Assembly: GCA_045634005.1 (NCBI GenBank)
Contig: JAZQZL010000058.1
Location: 1 to 64,000, forward strand
Direction of reading: 5' to 3'
Source: Flemingiibacterium sp045634005
Lineage (GTDB): Bacteria > Bacillota > Clostridia > Oscillospirales > CAG-272
DNA length: 64,000 nt
The notes under the pieces were generated by a model, which worked only from the letters and a program-made list of their open reading frames with translations, searched no databases and had not been told where the DNA came from. This document shows positions 42,925 to 57,000 of this stretch, one piece after another; the first letter of the stretch is position 1; every line of letters begins with the position of its first letter. Position numbers and translations under genes: made by a program.

Positions 42925-44304
42925 ATGTCACGAAAACAGTTTGACGGCAAGATGATAAAAAAGATACTGAATTTTGCTGTTCCGACGGCAGTTTTTGCCG
43001 CCGCGGCACTGTACATAATAAACTTTGCTTCATACGATGTAGCGCTAAAAGCGAGTATCGGCGGTGTTTGTTGCGGATACGTCGAATCGTACACCGATCT
43101 CACCGAGGCAAGATCAAATGTGCAGACCGAGGTTTATAACGTAACCGACGGACGATACGTAGCAGATATAGATATTGCATACGAGCTCGTTAACGTCCGC
43201 AATCCCGAATATCTTTCAAAAGAGGACTGCCTCGCACTTATGTGGAACGAGGTTGAAGACGATTTCACAGAAGCTTATATGCTCTACGTCGATGACCGTC
43301 AGGCAGCGGCTTACGCTAGCCGCGAGGAGCTTGATGCTCTCATCGCCTCTATCGAGTCCGATCTGCTTGCTTCTGTTGGAGAATCCTTCAGCGCGGTCAA
43401 GATAAACAACCGCGTTCGTATTGAAAAGCAGCTTTGCCTTAACTCGATGTTTATGTCTATCGATAAGATCAACGAGCTGCTCAACCCTCTCGCAGCGGAA
43501 GAACTCGCCGCAGCCCAGGAAAATGCAAACAAGGCAGACACGCTTCTGACTATCGGCTCATTGAAAGCATTTGCTCCGAGCAGTGAGGGCGCCGAAGCTG
43601 AACAGCCCGCTGAAGACCTCACGCTTGAGTACAATTTCGTAAACACCGTAACCCTCGAGGAAGACGTTCCGTACGGCACGCAGTATGTCGAGGACTATGA
43701 CAATTACGTAGGCTACGAAAGAGTCGTCAGCAGAGGTGTCAACGGTAAGCGCACCGTTAACTACGAAATACTCTATGACACAGAAGGCAATATAATCGGC
43801 AGAAACGAGCTTTCACACACGATCACCACTCCCGCCAAGGACAAGGTGGTTCGTATCGGTGTAAAGGAAGCGCCCCAAGCCATTCCCACAGGAACGTTTA
43901 TATGGCCTTGTGAGTCGCCCTACGGCATCTCCTCTCCGTTCGGCTGGAGAGTTATATACGGCAAGAAGGAGTTCCACCTCGGAATAGACCTTCCCAACGC
44001 CGTTGGCACGCCGATATACGCCGCTGACGGAGGCAAGGTAGTTTTCGCAAGCTACTCTCCGTCCTATGGATACAACGTACGCATTGAGCACGCAGACGGA
44101 TATTCCACCGTTTACGCGCATCTTTCAAAGATAACCGCATACGTCGGTCAGAAGGTATATCAGGGTCAGGAGATAGGAAAAATGGGAAGCACCGGTCTTT
44201 CCTACGGCAGCCACCTGCATTTCGAAATCAGAATAAACGGCGAGGCGCAGAATCCCGAGTTATTCTTACCCACGATCAAGCCCGAAATGACGCTCGACAA
44301 ATAA
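42925..44304 (+). CDS. Membrane-anchored M23 metallopeptidase with G5 domain
   Basis: 459 residues. A single N-terminal membrane helix (about 15-35) exports the rest. The stalk (about 50-235) is rich in Ala/Glu. A G5-type region lies at about 238-312 (NTVTLEEDVPYGTQYVEDYDNYVGYERV, GVNGKRTVNYE...). The C-terminal LytM/M23 domain has the zinc ligands H351 and D355 (HLGID), H399 (VYAHLS) and H432 in SHLHFE. Family members cut peptide cross-links in peptidoglycan. Likely cell-wall remodelling; G5 may bind glycans. AAGGAG precedes the start. Terminated by a hairpin. Confidence 0.9.
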   Translation: MSRKQFDGKMIKKILNFAVPTAVFAAAALYIINFASYDVALKASIGGVCCGYVESYTDLTEARSNVQTEVYNVTDGRYVADIDIAYELVNVRNPEYLSKEDCLALMWNEVEDDFTEAYMLYVDDRQAAAYASREELDALIASIESDLLASVGESFSAVKINNRVRIEKQLCLNSMFMSIDKINELLNPLAAEELAAAQENANKADTLLTIGSLKAFAPSSEGAEAEQPAEDLTLEYNFVNTVTLEEDVPYGTQYVEDYDNYVGYERVVSRGVNGKRTVNYEILYDTEGNIIGRNELSHTITTPAKDKVVRIGVKEAPQAIPTGTFIWPCESPYGISSPFGWRVIYGKKEFHLGIDLPNAVGTPIYAADGGKVVFASYSPSYGYNVRIEHADGYSTVYAHLSKITAYVGQKVYQGQEIGKMGSTGLSYGSHLHFEIRINGEAQNPELFLPTIKPEMTLDK

Positions 44305-44309
44305 ATTTA

Positions 44310-44337
44310 AAGGACGGGATAATTCCCGTCCTTTTGT
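44310..44337. terminator. Bidirectional terminator between the M23 gene and spoVG
   Basis: A 10-bp stem AAGGACGGGA/TCCCGTCCTT (44310-44319, 44324-44333) with a TAAT loop and T-rich flanks. Confidence 0.8.
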
Positions 44338-44351
44338 TCTGTACTGTAAGA

Positions 44352-44654
44352 TTATAAAATCTCTGCCGCCTCGACCTCGGATGCCCCCTGTGCGATAAGC
44401 TCGAGCTCGCGGTTGTACGCCTCGATAACGCACTCTTCAAGCTCTGATCTGAACTGCGCATTGATCGGGTGAACTATATCGCGGTAAGTACCGTCAGGAT
44501 TCTTTCTGCTGGGCATTACGATGAAATATTTTTCTCGAGCGTTAATGACCTTAATGTCGTGCACCGCCAACTGACCGTCAAACGTTACGGAAACAATAGC
44601 CTTCATAGGGCCGTCGTCGAAAAGCTTTCTTACCTTGATATCTGTGATTACCAT
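44352..44654 (-). CDS. spoVG: Septation/sporulation regulator SpoVG
   Basis: 100 residues. The small DNA- and RNA-binding regulator SpoVG. MVITDIKVRKL, MKAIVSVTFDGQLAVHDIKVI and FIVMPSRKNPDGTYRDIVHPIN are family marks. The start at 44654 follows GGAGG; the frame is open upstream but enters the promoter. A TATAAT (44755-44760) about 100 nt upstream could be its -10. A -35 is not clear, and no sigma-H-type promoter was seen. Confidence 0.93.
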   Translation of the reverse strand: MVITDIKVRKLFDDGPMKAIVSVTFDGQLAVHDIKVINAREKYFIVMPSRKNPDGTYRDIVHPINAQFRSELEECVIEAYNRELELIAQGASEVEAAEIL

Positions 44655-44952
44655 TTTTGATCCTCCGTTTTGCCCGAGCAGGACGAAACTCAAAAAGATA
44701 AAGGTCGGGCGGTTTCTGATGTTAAAATATAGTGGGGTTCTGTACCCTGCTACTATTATACAAGACAATTATGAAAATTATGCAATCATTTTTTGAAATT
44801 TATGAGGCTACTTCGAAAGTTTTTTATTAAATAGTTTGGTACGTTTTGTGAATTGCTAAAAATAAAGCAGCCGTTTTTTAACAAAAGACTTTTATTTTTA
44901 TGCCGTGTATGATATAATGATATTGTTATAAAATTGATTACGGGAGATTTTT

Positions 44953-46362
44953 ATGTATACAAGCTACAGCATATCACAGCTTGAAAAAATATTTTCCACG
45001 TCGAGATCCGTATATTTCATCGGAATCGGCGGCATCAGTATGTCCTCTCTTGCGCATATCGCGCTCTCGGGCGGACTTACCGTAGGCGGATACGACCGCA
45101 CACCGAGCCGCCTTACAGCCACGCTTGAAGCGGACGGCGCGACGATACACTATGAGCTTGATCCCGCGCACGTCGACTCGTACGACGTAATCGTCTACAC
45201 GGCGGCTATCGCACGCGACAATCCGGAGCTTGTCCGCGCGCTCGAATACGATGCAACAGGCGAAAAATACTGCGTCTACCGTGCGGATTTTCTCGGCTAT
45301 CTTATGAGCTCGCACAAAAACCGCATCGGCGTTTCGGGTATGCACGGCAAATCCACCGCAACCTCGATGGTTGCGCATATATTCCTTGCGGCAGACACCG
45401 ATCCGACGGTAGTATCGGGCGCTGAGCTTTCCGCGATGGGCGGCGCGTACCGCATCGGCTCGAAGGAAAACTTTATAATGGAAGCCTGCGAGTATCAGGA
45501 CAGCTTCCACTCGTTCACGCCGAATATCGCGGTGGTTTTAAACATCGACATGGACCATCCCGACTATTTTAAGGACCTCGATCAGATAATCACGTCGTTC
45601 AGCCGCTATCTCGACATCGCAAAGGACGGCTATGCTGTTCTGAACGCCGACTGCGAAAACGTAAAGCGCGCGGCAAAGGACTACACAGGCAAAACAGTCA
45701 CGTTCGGAATGGAAAAGCCCGCCGATTTCACCGCTGACAACATCACCTTCGATCACGGCAAGGCTGAATTTGATATTATAAAGCGCGGCGAGCACTTCGC
45801 GCACGTTAAGCTCGGAGTAACGGGCCGCCACAATATAATGAACGCGCTCGCGGCATCTGCCGCCGCAGATATATGCGGTGTGTCGCCTAATGCGATAGCT
45901 AACGGTCTTGGCAGCTATACGGGTGCAAAGCGCCGTATGGAGCTTCGCGGAAGCGTCAGCGGCACAAGCGTACCGCTTTACGACGACTACGCGCATCATC
46001 CTACCGAGGTAAGAGCCACCCTCTCGGGCGCGCTTGACTGCGGCTATGACCGCGTTGTAGTTGTGTACCAGCCGCACACCTATTCGCGCACATATGAGCT
46101 GTTTGACGAGTTCGTCGACGCTTTCAACGGCGCAACCGAGCGCAGCGCACACATCGTGTTCGCTGATATCTACGCGGCGCGCGAGAAAAACATTTACGGC
46201 ATCAGCTCGGAAATGCTCGCCGATCAAGTCGGCGGCTCGGTATATCTGCCCTCGTTTGAAGCGATTGCCGAATATCTTCGCCGAGAGCTTCGCGAAAACG
46301 ATATGCTCATCGTAATGGGCGCAGGCGACATTATAAATCTCGACAAGCTGCTTTTGGGGTAA
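44953..46362 (+). CDS. murC: UDP-N-acetylmuramate--L-alanine ligase
   Basis: 469 residues. Adds the first L-alanine of the stem peptide. The N-terminal Rossmann domain has IGIGGISMSSLA. The ATP P-loop reads SGMHGKSTATS, where GTHGKTT is more usual; the Lys-Ser core needed for phosphate binding is kept. Mur-ligase motifs are the YDDYAHHPTE segment and VVYQPHTYSRT. A TATAAT at 44913-44918 with a weak -35 lies about 35 nt upstream. First gene of a unit with pnuC. Confidence 0.95.
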   Translation: MYTSYSISQLEKIFSTSRSVYFIGIGGISMSSLAHIALSGGLTVGGYDRTPSRLTATLEADGATIHYELDPAHVDSYDVIVYTAAIARDNPELVRALEYDATGEKYCVYRADFLGYLMSSHKNRIGVSGMHGKSTATSMVAHIFLAADTDPTVVSGAELSAMGGAYRIGSKENFIMEACEYQDSFHSFTPNIAVVLNIDMDHPDYFKDLDQIITSFSRYLDIAKDGYAVLNADCENVKRAAKDYTGKTVTFGMEKPADFTADNITFDHGKAEFDIIKRGEHFAHVKLGVTGRHNIMNALAASAAADICGVSPNAIANGLGSYTGAKRRMELRGSVSGTSVPLYDDYAHHPTEVRATLSGALDCGYDRVVVVYQPHTYSRTYELFDEFVDAFNGATERSAHIVFADIYAAREKNIYGISSEMLADQVGGSVYLPSFEAIAEYLRRELRENDMLIVMGAGDIINLDKLLLG

Positions 46363-46368
46363 GGCAAA

Positions 46369-47055
46369 ATGAAGAAAATAAGCAATCCCTTTCGCGATCT
46401 AACACGATTTGAGCTCACACTCTGGCTCGTTTCTGCGTGCGTCGTAGCAGCATCGGGAATTTTGTCGGGCCCCGAAAGCCTTCTTTCCACCGTGGCGTCG
46501 CTTATCGGCGTGACGGCACTTATCTTCGTTGCAAAAGGCTACGTTATAGGGCAGGTATTCGTACTCATATTTTCCACGCTCTACGGCATAAATTCGCTGT
46601 ACTTCACCTATTACGGCGAGATGATAACCTATCTTTGTATGAGCGCTCCTGCCGCGGCGGCAACGATAATCGCGTGGCTCCGCCACCCGTACAAGGACAC
46701 CAAAGAGGTCAAGGTAAACCGCATCACCAAAAAAATTCTGCTGCTTATGATTGGGGCAACTGCCGTCGTGACCGTCCTGTTCTACTTTATCCTCGGTGCG
46801 CTCGGCAACGCGAACCTCATCGTTTCGACTCTCTCGGTCGCAACGAGCTTTTTCGCTTCGCTTCTGACGTTCTGGCGCAGCCCGTACTACGCGCTCGCGT
46901 ACGCCTCGAACGACCTCGTTCTGATTGTTCTGTGGACGCTCGCCGCGCTCACGGATATAGCGTACCTGCCGATGGTATTCTGCTTTATAATGTTCCTTGT
47001 GAACGACCTCTACGGCTTCTACTCATGGAAGCGCATGGAAAAAAGACAAAAATAA
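46369..47055 (+). CDS. pnuC: Nicotinamide riboside/mononucleotide transporter PnuC family
   Basis: 228 residues, with seven predicted hydrophobic segments. FVAKGYVIGQVFVLIFSTLYG and IIAWLRHPYKD are typical of PnuC, and YYALAYASNDLVLIVLWTLA carries the substrate-pocket helix pattern. PnuC takes up ribosyl-nicotinamide for NAD synthesis; the exact substrate is not certain. It starts 6 nt after murC and ends at a terminator. Confidence 0.9.
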   Translation: MKKISNPFRDLTRFELTLWLVSACVVAASGILSGPESLLSTVASLIGVTALIFVAKGYVIGQVFVLIFSTLYGINSLYFTYYGEMITYLCMSAPAAAATIIAWLRHPYKDTKEVKVNRITKKILLLMIGATAVVTVLFYFILGALGNANLIVSTLSVATSFFASLLTFWRSPYYALAYASNDLVLIVLWTLAALTDIAYLPMVFCFIMFLVNDLYGFYSWKRMEKRQK

Positions 47056-47078
47056 AAAGAGCCTTTAAGGCTCTTTTT
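47054..47078. terminator. Bidirectional terminator between pnuC and ppa
   Basis: The stem centred on AAAGAGCC/GGCTCTTT with loop TTTAA is followed by T-runs on both strands. It separates the convergent pnuC and ppa genes. Confidence 0.8.
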
Positions 47079-47611
47079 TATTTACAGAAATTCTCGATAT
47101 AGCTGTCGATTGCCGTTGCGATTATCTCTACTGCGGCATCGCGGTCAGCAACCTCATCAACTGCCGTGTCCTTGTTTTCAAGGTTCTTGTAGACGGTGAA
47201 GAAGTGACGCATTTCATCAAAAATGTGCTTGGGAAGCTGATCGATATTCTTGTAGTGGTTGTAGGTGGGATCGCCGAACGGGATCGCGATTATCTTTTCG
47301 TCGTGACGTCCGCCGTCCATCATCGAGATAACACCGATGGGGTACGCGCGAACGAGCGTCAGAGGCTCAAGTGCCTCCGAGCAGAGAAGCAAAACGTCGA
47401 GCGGGTCGCGGTCGTCGCCGTACGTGCGCGGTATAAAACCATAGTTCGCGGGATAGTGCGTCGACGTGTAAAGGATACGGTCAAGCATTATAAAGCCCGT
47501 TTCCTTATCAAGCTCATATTTCTTCTTACTGCCCTTTGAGATCTCCACGACGCATACAAAATCCTCGGGAGTGATGCGCTTGGGGGATATATCGTGCCAG
47601 ATGTTTGACAT
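47078..47611 (-). CDS. ppa: Inorganic pyrophosphatase, soluble family I
   Basis: 177 residues. Hydrolyses pyrophosphate to drive biosynthesis. YPANYGFIPRTYGDDRDPLDVL includes the DxxDPxD metal-binding signature. Start at 47611 (MSNIWHDI) follows GAGGAG. Soluble cytoplasmic enzyme; single gene beside serCA. Confidence 0.96.
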   Translation of the reverse strand: MSNIWHDISPKRITPEDFVCVVEISKGSKKKYELDKETGFIMLDRILYTSTHYPANYGFIPRTYGDDRDPLDVLLLCSEALEPLTLVRAYPIGVISMMDGGRHDEKIIAIPFGDPTYNHYKNIDQLPKHIFDEMRHFFTVYKNLENKDTAVDEVADRDAAVEIIATAIDSYIENFCK

Positions 47612-47653
47612 AGTTTTTCTCCTCAAATATTTACACTTATCTTTAGTATACAA

Positions 47654-47685
47654 CTCGCCGCGTTGATATATTCAAGCGCGGCGAG
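47654..47685 (-). terminator. Terminator-like hairpin after serA
   Basis: A 9-bp GC-rich stem (CTCGCCGCG/CGCGGCGAG) with a 14-nt loop lies between the serA stop and the ppa start. The T-run on the minus strand is weak, so it may be partial or read through into ppa. Confidence 0.5.
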
Positions 47686-47692
47686 CTTTTAT

Positions 47693-48883
47693 TTATCTGA
47701 TAACGTTTACCTTGATAATGCCGTCGATTGCGGATATCTTCTCTGCGATCTTTGTCATCGTTTCATCGGATTCATTACCGACGATTTCAAGAATCGAGTA
47801 TGCATAATCCTTCTTCGAGCGGTTCGCCATATTCTCGATGTTGATGTTTTCAGCCGAAACAACGCTCGAGATCTGCGCGATAATGTTGGGAACGTTCTTG
47901 TGAAGCACACAGATGCGAATATCGCCGCTGTGAGGCATAGAAACGTTCGGGAAGTTTACGGAATTTACAATGTTACCGTTTTCAAGGTACTCGCGAAGCT
48001 GCTTTGCCGCCATAACAGCGCAGTTGTCCTCAGACTCCTCGGTGGATGCGCCAAGGTGAGGAATAGCGATGACGCCCTCCATACCCGCGGTACGTGCGTT
48101 CGGGAAGTCGGTAACGTAGCGCTTAACCTTACCCGACTTGAGCGCCGCCTCGATATCGTCGTCGTTAACGAGAGCGTCACGCGCGAAGTTAAGTATGATA
48201 ACGCCATCCTTCATCATTGCGATAGTGTCCTTGTTGATCATATACTTGGTGGACACGTTGGGATCGGGGCTGTCGATAAGCGGAACGTGAATAGAGATAA
48301 CGTCCGAATTCTTGAAAATATCCTCACGGGTATTTACCTTACGCACTGCGCGGGAGAGGTTCCAAGCGGCTTCAACCGAAATGTACGGGTCGCAGCCGAG
48401 AACGTCCATACCGAGATGGATAGCAGCATTTGCAAGAGGTCCGCCAATCGCACCAAGACCGATCACGCCAAGAGTTTTGCCCTTGATCTCACAGCCTGCG
48501 AACTTGGACTTTTCCTTTTCAACGAGCTTTGCAACGTTGGGATCGTTCTTTGCAGTCTGAACCCAGTTGATACCGCCAACGATGTCGCGGCAAGCGAGAA
48601 GCATACCGCAGATAGCGGCTTCCTTAACGCCGTTGGCGTTAGCGCCGGGGGTGTTGAATACAACTATACCCTGCTCCGCGCACCTGTCAAGCGGAATGTT
48701 GTTAACGCCGGCACCGGCTCTTGCGATAGCCTTGAGGTTATCGCCAAACTCCATATCGTGCATAACAGCCGAGCGAACCATTATCGCATCGGGATTTTCG
48801 ATGTTTTCGGCAACAGCGTAATTTTCATCGAAAATATCGGTGCCGCACTTTGCAATCTTATTGAGAAGCTGAATGTTTTTCAT
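47693..48883 (-). CDS. serA: D-3-phosphoglycerate dehydrogenase with ACT domain
   Basis: 396 residues. First step of serine synthesis. NAD motif LGVIGLGAIGGPLANAA, active-site region HLGASTEES and the conserved ARAGAGVNNI. The C-terminal 70 residues (about 325-396, RICVLHKNVPNIIAQISSV) are an ACT domain, which usually gives feedback inhibition by serine. Located 13 nt after serC, so the pair forms a serine biosynthesis unit. No serB seen. Confidence 0.95.
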   Translation of the reverse strand: MKNIQLLNKIAKCGTDIFDENYAVAENIENPDAIMVRSAVMHDMEFGDNLKAIARAGAGVNNIPLDRCAEQGIVVFNTPGANANGVKEAAICGMLLACRDIVGGINWVQTAKNDPNVAKLVEKEKSKFAGCEIKGKTLGVIGLGAIGGPLANAAIHLGMDVLGCDPYISVEAAWNLSRAVRKVNTREDIFKNSDVISIHVPLIDSPDPNVSTKYMINKDTIAMMKDGVIILNFARDALVNDDDIEAALKSGKVKRYVTDFPNARTAGMEGVIAIPHLGASTEESEDNCAVMAAKQLREYLENGNIVNSVNFPNVSMPHSGDIRICVLHKNVPNIIAQISSVVSAENINIENMANRSKKDYAYSILEIVGNESDETMTKIAEKISAIDGIIKVNVIR

Positions 48884-48896
48884 CGTAATTTTCCTT

Positions 48897-49982
48897 TCAA
48901 GCCTTGGGATTTTCAGCGGCGAACTTCTTCATAAATTCAACAAGTGCCGCAACGCCCTCGTAAGGCATAGCGTTGTAGATGGAGGCTCTCATACCGCCAA
49001 CGGAGCGGTGTCCCTTGAGGTTCATAAGGCCTGCCTTCTCTGCTTCCTTCGGGAACTTCTTGTCAAGCTCCTCAACGCCGGTAACGAAGGTAACGTTCAT
49101 CATCGAACGGCTGTCCTTCTTAACGGGCGCGATGTAGTAATCTTGAGAATCGAGGTAATCGTAAAGAAGCGCTGCCTTCTTTTCGTTCATCGCCTTCATC
49201 TTTTCAAGACCGCCGAGCTCAAGTATCCACTCGTATACAAGTCCTGCAACGTAAATTGCGTAGCAAGGAGGAGTGTTATACATAGAATCGTTATCAGCCA
49301 TAAGCTGCCAATCAAGCATAGAGGGAGTTTCGGGACGGGCGTTGCCGAGAAGGTCCTCGCGAACGATAACTACAGTAAGACCTGCGGGAGCCATATTCTT
49401 CTGCGCGCCTGCGTAGATAACACCGAACTTCGACACGTCAACCGGCTCAGAAATGATGCAGGAGGACATATCGGCAACAAGCGGAATATCTCCGGTGTCG
49501 GGAATGTAGCTGTACTTGGTGCCGTAAATGGTGTTGTTGAAGCACACGTGAACGTAGTCAGCGTCAGGGCGGAAGGACTCGCGTGTGGTTTCGGGAACGT
49601 AGGCGAAGTTGTCCTCCTTCGAGGATGCAACCGCCTTCGCGTCGCCATACTTCTGCGCCTCCTTATATGCCTTGGTCGAGAACTGACCGGAAAGAATATA
49701 ATCAGCCTTACCCGTCTTCATAAGGTTGAGCGGAATAGCCGCGAACTGTGTGGATGCGCCGCCCTGTAAGAAGAGCACCTTATAGTTATCCGGAATATTC
49801 ATAACCTTGCGAAGATCTGCCTCTGCCTTTTTTATAATAGCTTCATACGCAGGTGAGCGATGGCTCATCTCCATAACGGACATGCCTGCCTCGCCGTAAT
49901 TCACAAGCTCTGCAGCCGCCTTTTCAAGAACGGGAAGCGGAAGCATCGAAGGTCCTGCGGAAAAATTGTAAACTCTGTTCAT
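48897..49982 (-). CDS. serC: Phosphoserine aminotransferase
   Basis: 361 residues. Converts 3-phosphohydroxypyruvate to phosphoserine. MNRVYNFSAGPSMLP is the family N-terminus. The PLP lysine K195 lies in GAQKNMAPAG. SGQFSTKAYKEA and HRSPAYEA are conserved. A consensus promoter lies 60 nt upstream. First gene of the serC-serA unit. Confidence 0.96.
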   Translation of the reverse strand: MNRVYNFSAGPSMLPLPVLEKAAAELVNYGEAGMSVMEMSHRSPAYEAIIKKAEADLRKVMNIPDNYKVLFLQGGASTQFAAIPLNLMKTGKADYILSGQFSTKAYKEAQKYGDAKAVASSKEDNFAYVPETTRESFRPDADYVHVCFNNTIYGTKYSYIPDTGDIPLVADMSSCIISEPVDVSKFGVIYAGAQKNMAPAGLTVVIVREDLLGNARPETPSMLDWQLMADNDSMYNTPPCYAIYVAGLVYEWILELGGLEKMKAMNEKKAALLYDYLDSQDYYIAPVKKDSRSMMNVTFVTGVEELDKKFPKEAEKAGLMNLKGHRSVGGMRASIYNAMPYEGVAALVEFMKKFAAENPKA

Positions 49983-50041
49983 AATATATTATCCTCCAAA
50001 AATTCTACCAATAGTTGATATACCTCTAATAGATATAATAT

Positions 50042-50070
50042 ATTATAAACCATTCTTCGACTTATGTCAA
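50042..50070 (-). promoter_or_regulatory. Consensus promoter of serC-serA
   Basis: Minus strand: TTGACA (50065-50070), 17 bp, TATAAT (50042-50047), a perfect match. Confidence 0.85.
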
Positions 50071-50212
50071 TAGATAACTTGCCCAATTTAGACGTTTTAG
50101 TTGATTAAATTTTGTAAGCCGTAAATTGGCACAGATATTTTTTCAAAAATGAGCGAAAATATTATTGCCCAAGCACAAGCAGAAACTTTAACACGGAGGC
50201 AACAGTAACATT

Positions 50213-50410
50213 ATGTCAAACAAGATAACGGGTGTCACCAAGGCGGCTATTGCCGGTGCCGTATTCGGCACCGCTGTAGGAATGGTAGCAGTGCCTCGCA
50301 CACGCAAATCGAAAAAGCGCCGCCATAACAGCTTAGCCGACAAGGCGGGCACTGCTCTTCGCACCGTTGGCACAGCTATGCAAAGCGTCGCTGACGTGAT
50401 AGAGCGCTGA
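50213..50410 (+). CDS. Small membrane-associated protein, YtxH-like
   Basis: 65 residues. An N-terminal Gly/Ala-rich hydrophobic segment (about 9-27, AAIAGAVFGTAVGMVAV) is followed by a basic stretch RTRKSKKRRH and an amphipathic tail. GGAGG lies 14 nt upstream, a little far. It resembles small YtxH-type proteins in composition only. Function unknown. Ends at a very strong hairpin. Confidence 0.55.
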   Translation: MSNKITGVTKAAIAGAVFGTAVGMVAVPRTRKSKKRRHNSLADKAGTALRTVGTAMQSVADVIER

Positions 50411-50422
50411 CGCGAATACAAA

Positions 50423-50450
50423 AAGCACCCGTTCATATGAACGGGTGCTT
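50423..50450. terminator. Strong bidirectional terminator before rpoC
   Basis: A perfect 28-nt palindrome with arms 50423-50436 and 50437-50450, flanked by A/T-runs on both strands. Serves rpoC (minus) and the small gene (plus). Confidence 0.85.
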
Positions 50451-50460
50451 ATCTGTATAA

Positions 50461-54009
<3,549 letters not shown>

Positions 54010-54027
54010 TAACTATCTTCTCCTATC

Positions 54028-57000
54028 TTATTCTTCGTCGCCATAAGCGTCGTCTTCATACTCGCCGTCAAAAGCGAAGTCGTCGTCCTCTTCGAACTCT
54101 TCCTCGGTAAAGCCGTCAGCGAGAATATCGCCCTCTGCGACAGTATCGCCAAGCTCTGCATCGGAAACGTAGTTCGGAACGAACTCCTCCTCGTCCTCGC
54201 CGAGAGTGGAAAGCTCGATAACGTTGCCCTCGCGGTCGAGAACCTTAACGTCAAGTGCGAGCGACTGAAGCTCCTTAACGAGAACCTTAAACGCCTCGGG
54301 AACACCCGGAGTCGGAATGTTCTGACCCTTAACGATAGCCTCGTAGGTCTTGACACGTCCCGTTACGTCGTCCGACTTAACGGTGAGTATCTCCTGGAGC
54401 GTGTAAGCTGCACCGTACGCCTCGAGTGCCCAAACCTCCATCTCACCGAAACGCTGGCCGCCGAACTGTGCCTTACCGCCGAGAGGCTGCTGCGTTACAA
54501 GTCCGTAAGGACCGGTGGAACGTGCGTGAATCTTATCATCAACGAGGTGATGGAGCTTGAGGTAGTACATAATACCGACGGTTACAGGGTTGTCAAAGGG
54601 CTCGCCCGTACGTCCGTCGTAAAGCGTGGACTTACCGGTTTCGCTCATACCTGCCATCTTGAGGCACTCTGCGATATCCTTCTCGTTAGCACCGTCGAAT
54701 ACGGGAGTCATGATCTTCCAGCCGAGCTTCTTAGCCGCGATACCGAGGTGAACCTCAAGCACCTGACCGATATTCATTCGGGAAGGAACGCCCATCGGGT
54801 TGAGAACGATGTCAAGCGGAGTACCGTCCGGAAGGAACGGCATATCCTCGGGGGGAAGAATACGGGAAACGACACCCTTGTTACCGTGACGGCCCGCCAT
54901 CTTGTCACCGACCGAGATCTTACGCTTCTGCGCGATGTAAACGCGGACAACCTTGTTTACTCCGGGAGGAAGCTCATCGGAATTGTCGCGCGAGAACACC
55001 TTAACGTCGATAACGACGCCCGACTCACCGTGAGGGAGTCTTAAAGAGGTGTCGCGAACCTCGCGTGCCTTTTCACCGAAAATAGCACGGAGGAGTCTTT
55101 CTTCTGCGGTAAGCTCGGTTTCGCCCTTGGGAGTAACCTTACCTACGAGAATATCGCCTGCACGAACCTCGGTACCCTTGCGGATGATACCGTCGGGAGT
55201 GAGGTCCTTGAGCGCGTCCTCGCCCACGTTCGGAATTTCTCTGGTGATCTCTTCCGGACCGAGCTTGGTGTCACGTGCTTCGTGAGAGTATTCTTCAATA
55301 TGAATGGAAGTATAGATATCGTCGCGTACGAGGCGCTCGTTAAGAAGAACCGCGTCCTCGTAGTTATAACCTTCCCAGGTCATAAAGCCGATGAGAGCAT
55401 TTCTACCGAGCGAGATCTCACCCATATCGGTCGCGGGACCGTCTGCGATTACCTGCTTTTCAACAACTCTCTCGCCAACGTCAACGATAGGCTTCTGGTT
55501 TACGCAAGTACCCTGATTGGAGCGCTTGAACTTGATGAGGTGATATACGTCCTTCGTACCTGCATCGGTGCGGATAACGATCTCCTCTGCGGATACCTTT
55601 TCAACGTGACCTGCATTGCGAGCGCAAACAACTACGCCCGAGTCAACTGCAGCCTTGTACTCCATACCGGTAGCAACGATAGGTGCATCCGGAATAAGAA
55701 GCGGAACAGCCTGCTTCTGCATGTTCGATCCCATAAGTGCACGCGAGTTGTCATCGTTCTCAAGGAACGGGATGCACGCGGTTGCAACGGAAACGACCAT
55801 CTTCGGCGAAACGTCCATATAGTCTGCTTCAGATGCGTTGAATTCGATGATTTCATTTCTGCGGCGACCGGAGATACGCGCGTTAACGAAACGGTTGTTT
55901 TCATCAAGCGGCTCGTTCGCCTGAGCGATAGTGTAGTTATCCTCGACGTCAGCGGTCATATAAACAACTTCGTCAGTAACAACGCCCGTCGCCTTGTCGA
56001 TCTTTCTGTAGGGCGCCTCGATAAAGCCGTAAGCATTTATCTTCGCGTAGGTAGAAAGATAGGAGATAAGACCGATGTTCGGTCCTTCAGGGGTTTCGAT
56101 AGGACACATACGGCCGTAGTGAGTATAGTGTACGTCACGAACCTCGAAGGAAGCTCTGTCACGCGACAGACCGCCCGGACCGAGTGCGGACAGACGACGC
56201 TTGTGAGTAAGCTCTGCAAGCGGGTTGTTCTGGTCCATGAACTGCGAGAGCGGCGAGGAGCCGAAGAACTCGCGGATCGCGGTAACTACAGGTCTTATAT
56301 TAATGAGAGTATTAGGAGTGAGTGTTTCTGCATCCTGCGTGGTCATGCGCTCCTTAACGGTCTTGTCCATACGGGAGAAGCCGATGCGAAGCTGATTCTG
56401 CAGAAGCTCACCGACAGAGCGAAGACGACGGTTGCCGAGGTGGTCGATGTCGTCCTTGACTCCGATATCGTGAGCAAGGCAGGTAAGGTAGTTGATGGAC
56501 GCAAAGATATCATCCTTGGTGATATGCTTGGGAACGAGATCTGCAATGCGAGCCTTTGCGAGCTTCTTGAACTCCTCAATGTCGCCGCCTGCCTCCTCGA
56601 GCATTTCGAGCATAGCGGAAAGCTTGACCTTCTCGGTGATGCCGATATCCTCAAGATCGCAGCCGATAACGTATTTGGGATCAACAGTACCGTTGCCAAA
56701 CACCTTAACGACGGTCTCGCCGTCCTCAAGATATACGTATACCTCGTTTACACCTGCATGCTCGATAGCCATAGCCTTCTCGTCGTCGAGAAGAACGTCA
56801 GCCTCGAAAAGCAGCTCGCCGGTTATGGGGGATACTACAGGCGCAGCAAGAGTGCGGCCGACAATACGCTTGCCGAGAGCAAGCTTCTTGTCGTACTTAT
56901 AGCGTCCAACCGGATAGAGGTCGTAGCGCTTGGGATCGAAGAAGAGATTGTTGATAAGGAGCTGTGCGCTCTCAACGAGCGGAGGCTCGCCGGGACGAAG

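Noticed and set aside
44655..44952. Possible extra small gene between spoVG and murC
   Set aside because: Only promoter-like AT-rich sequence was seen; no frame with a ribosome binding site.
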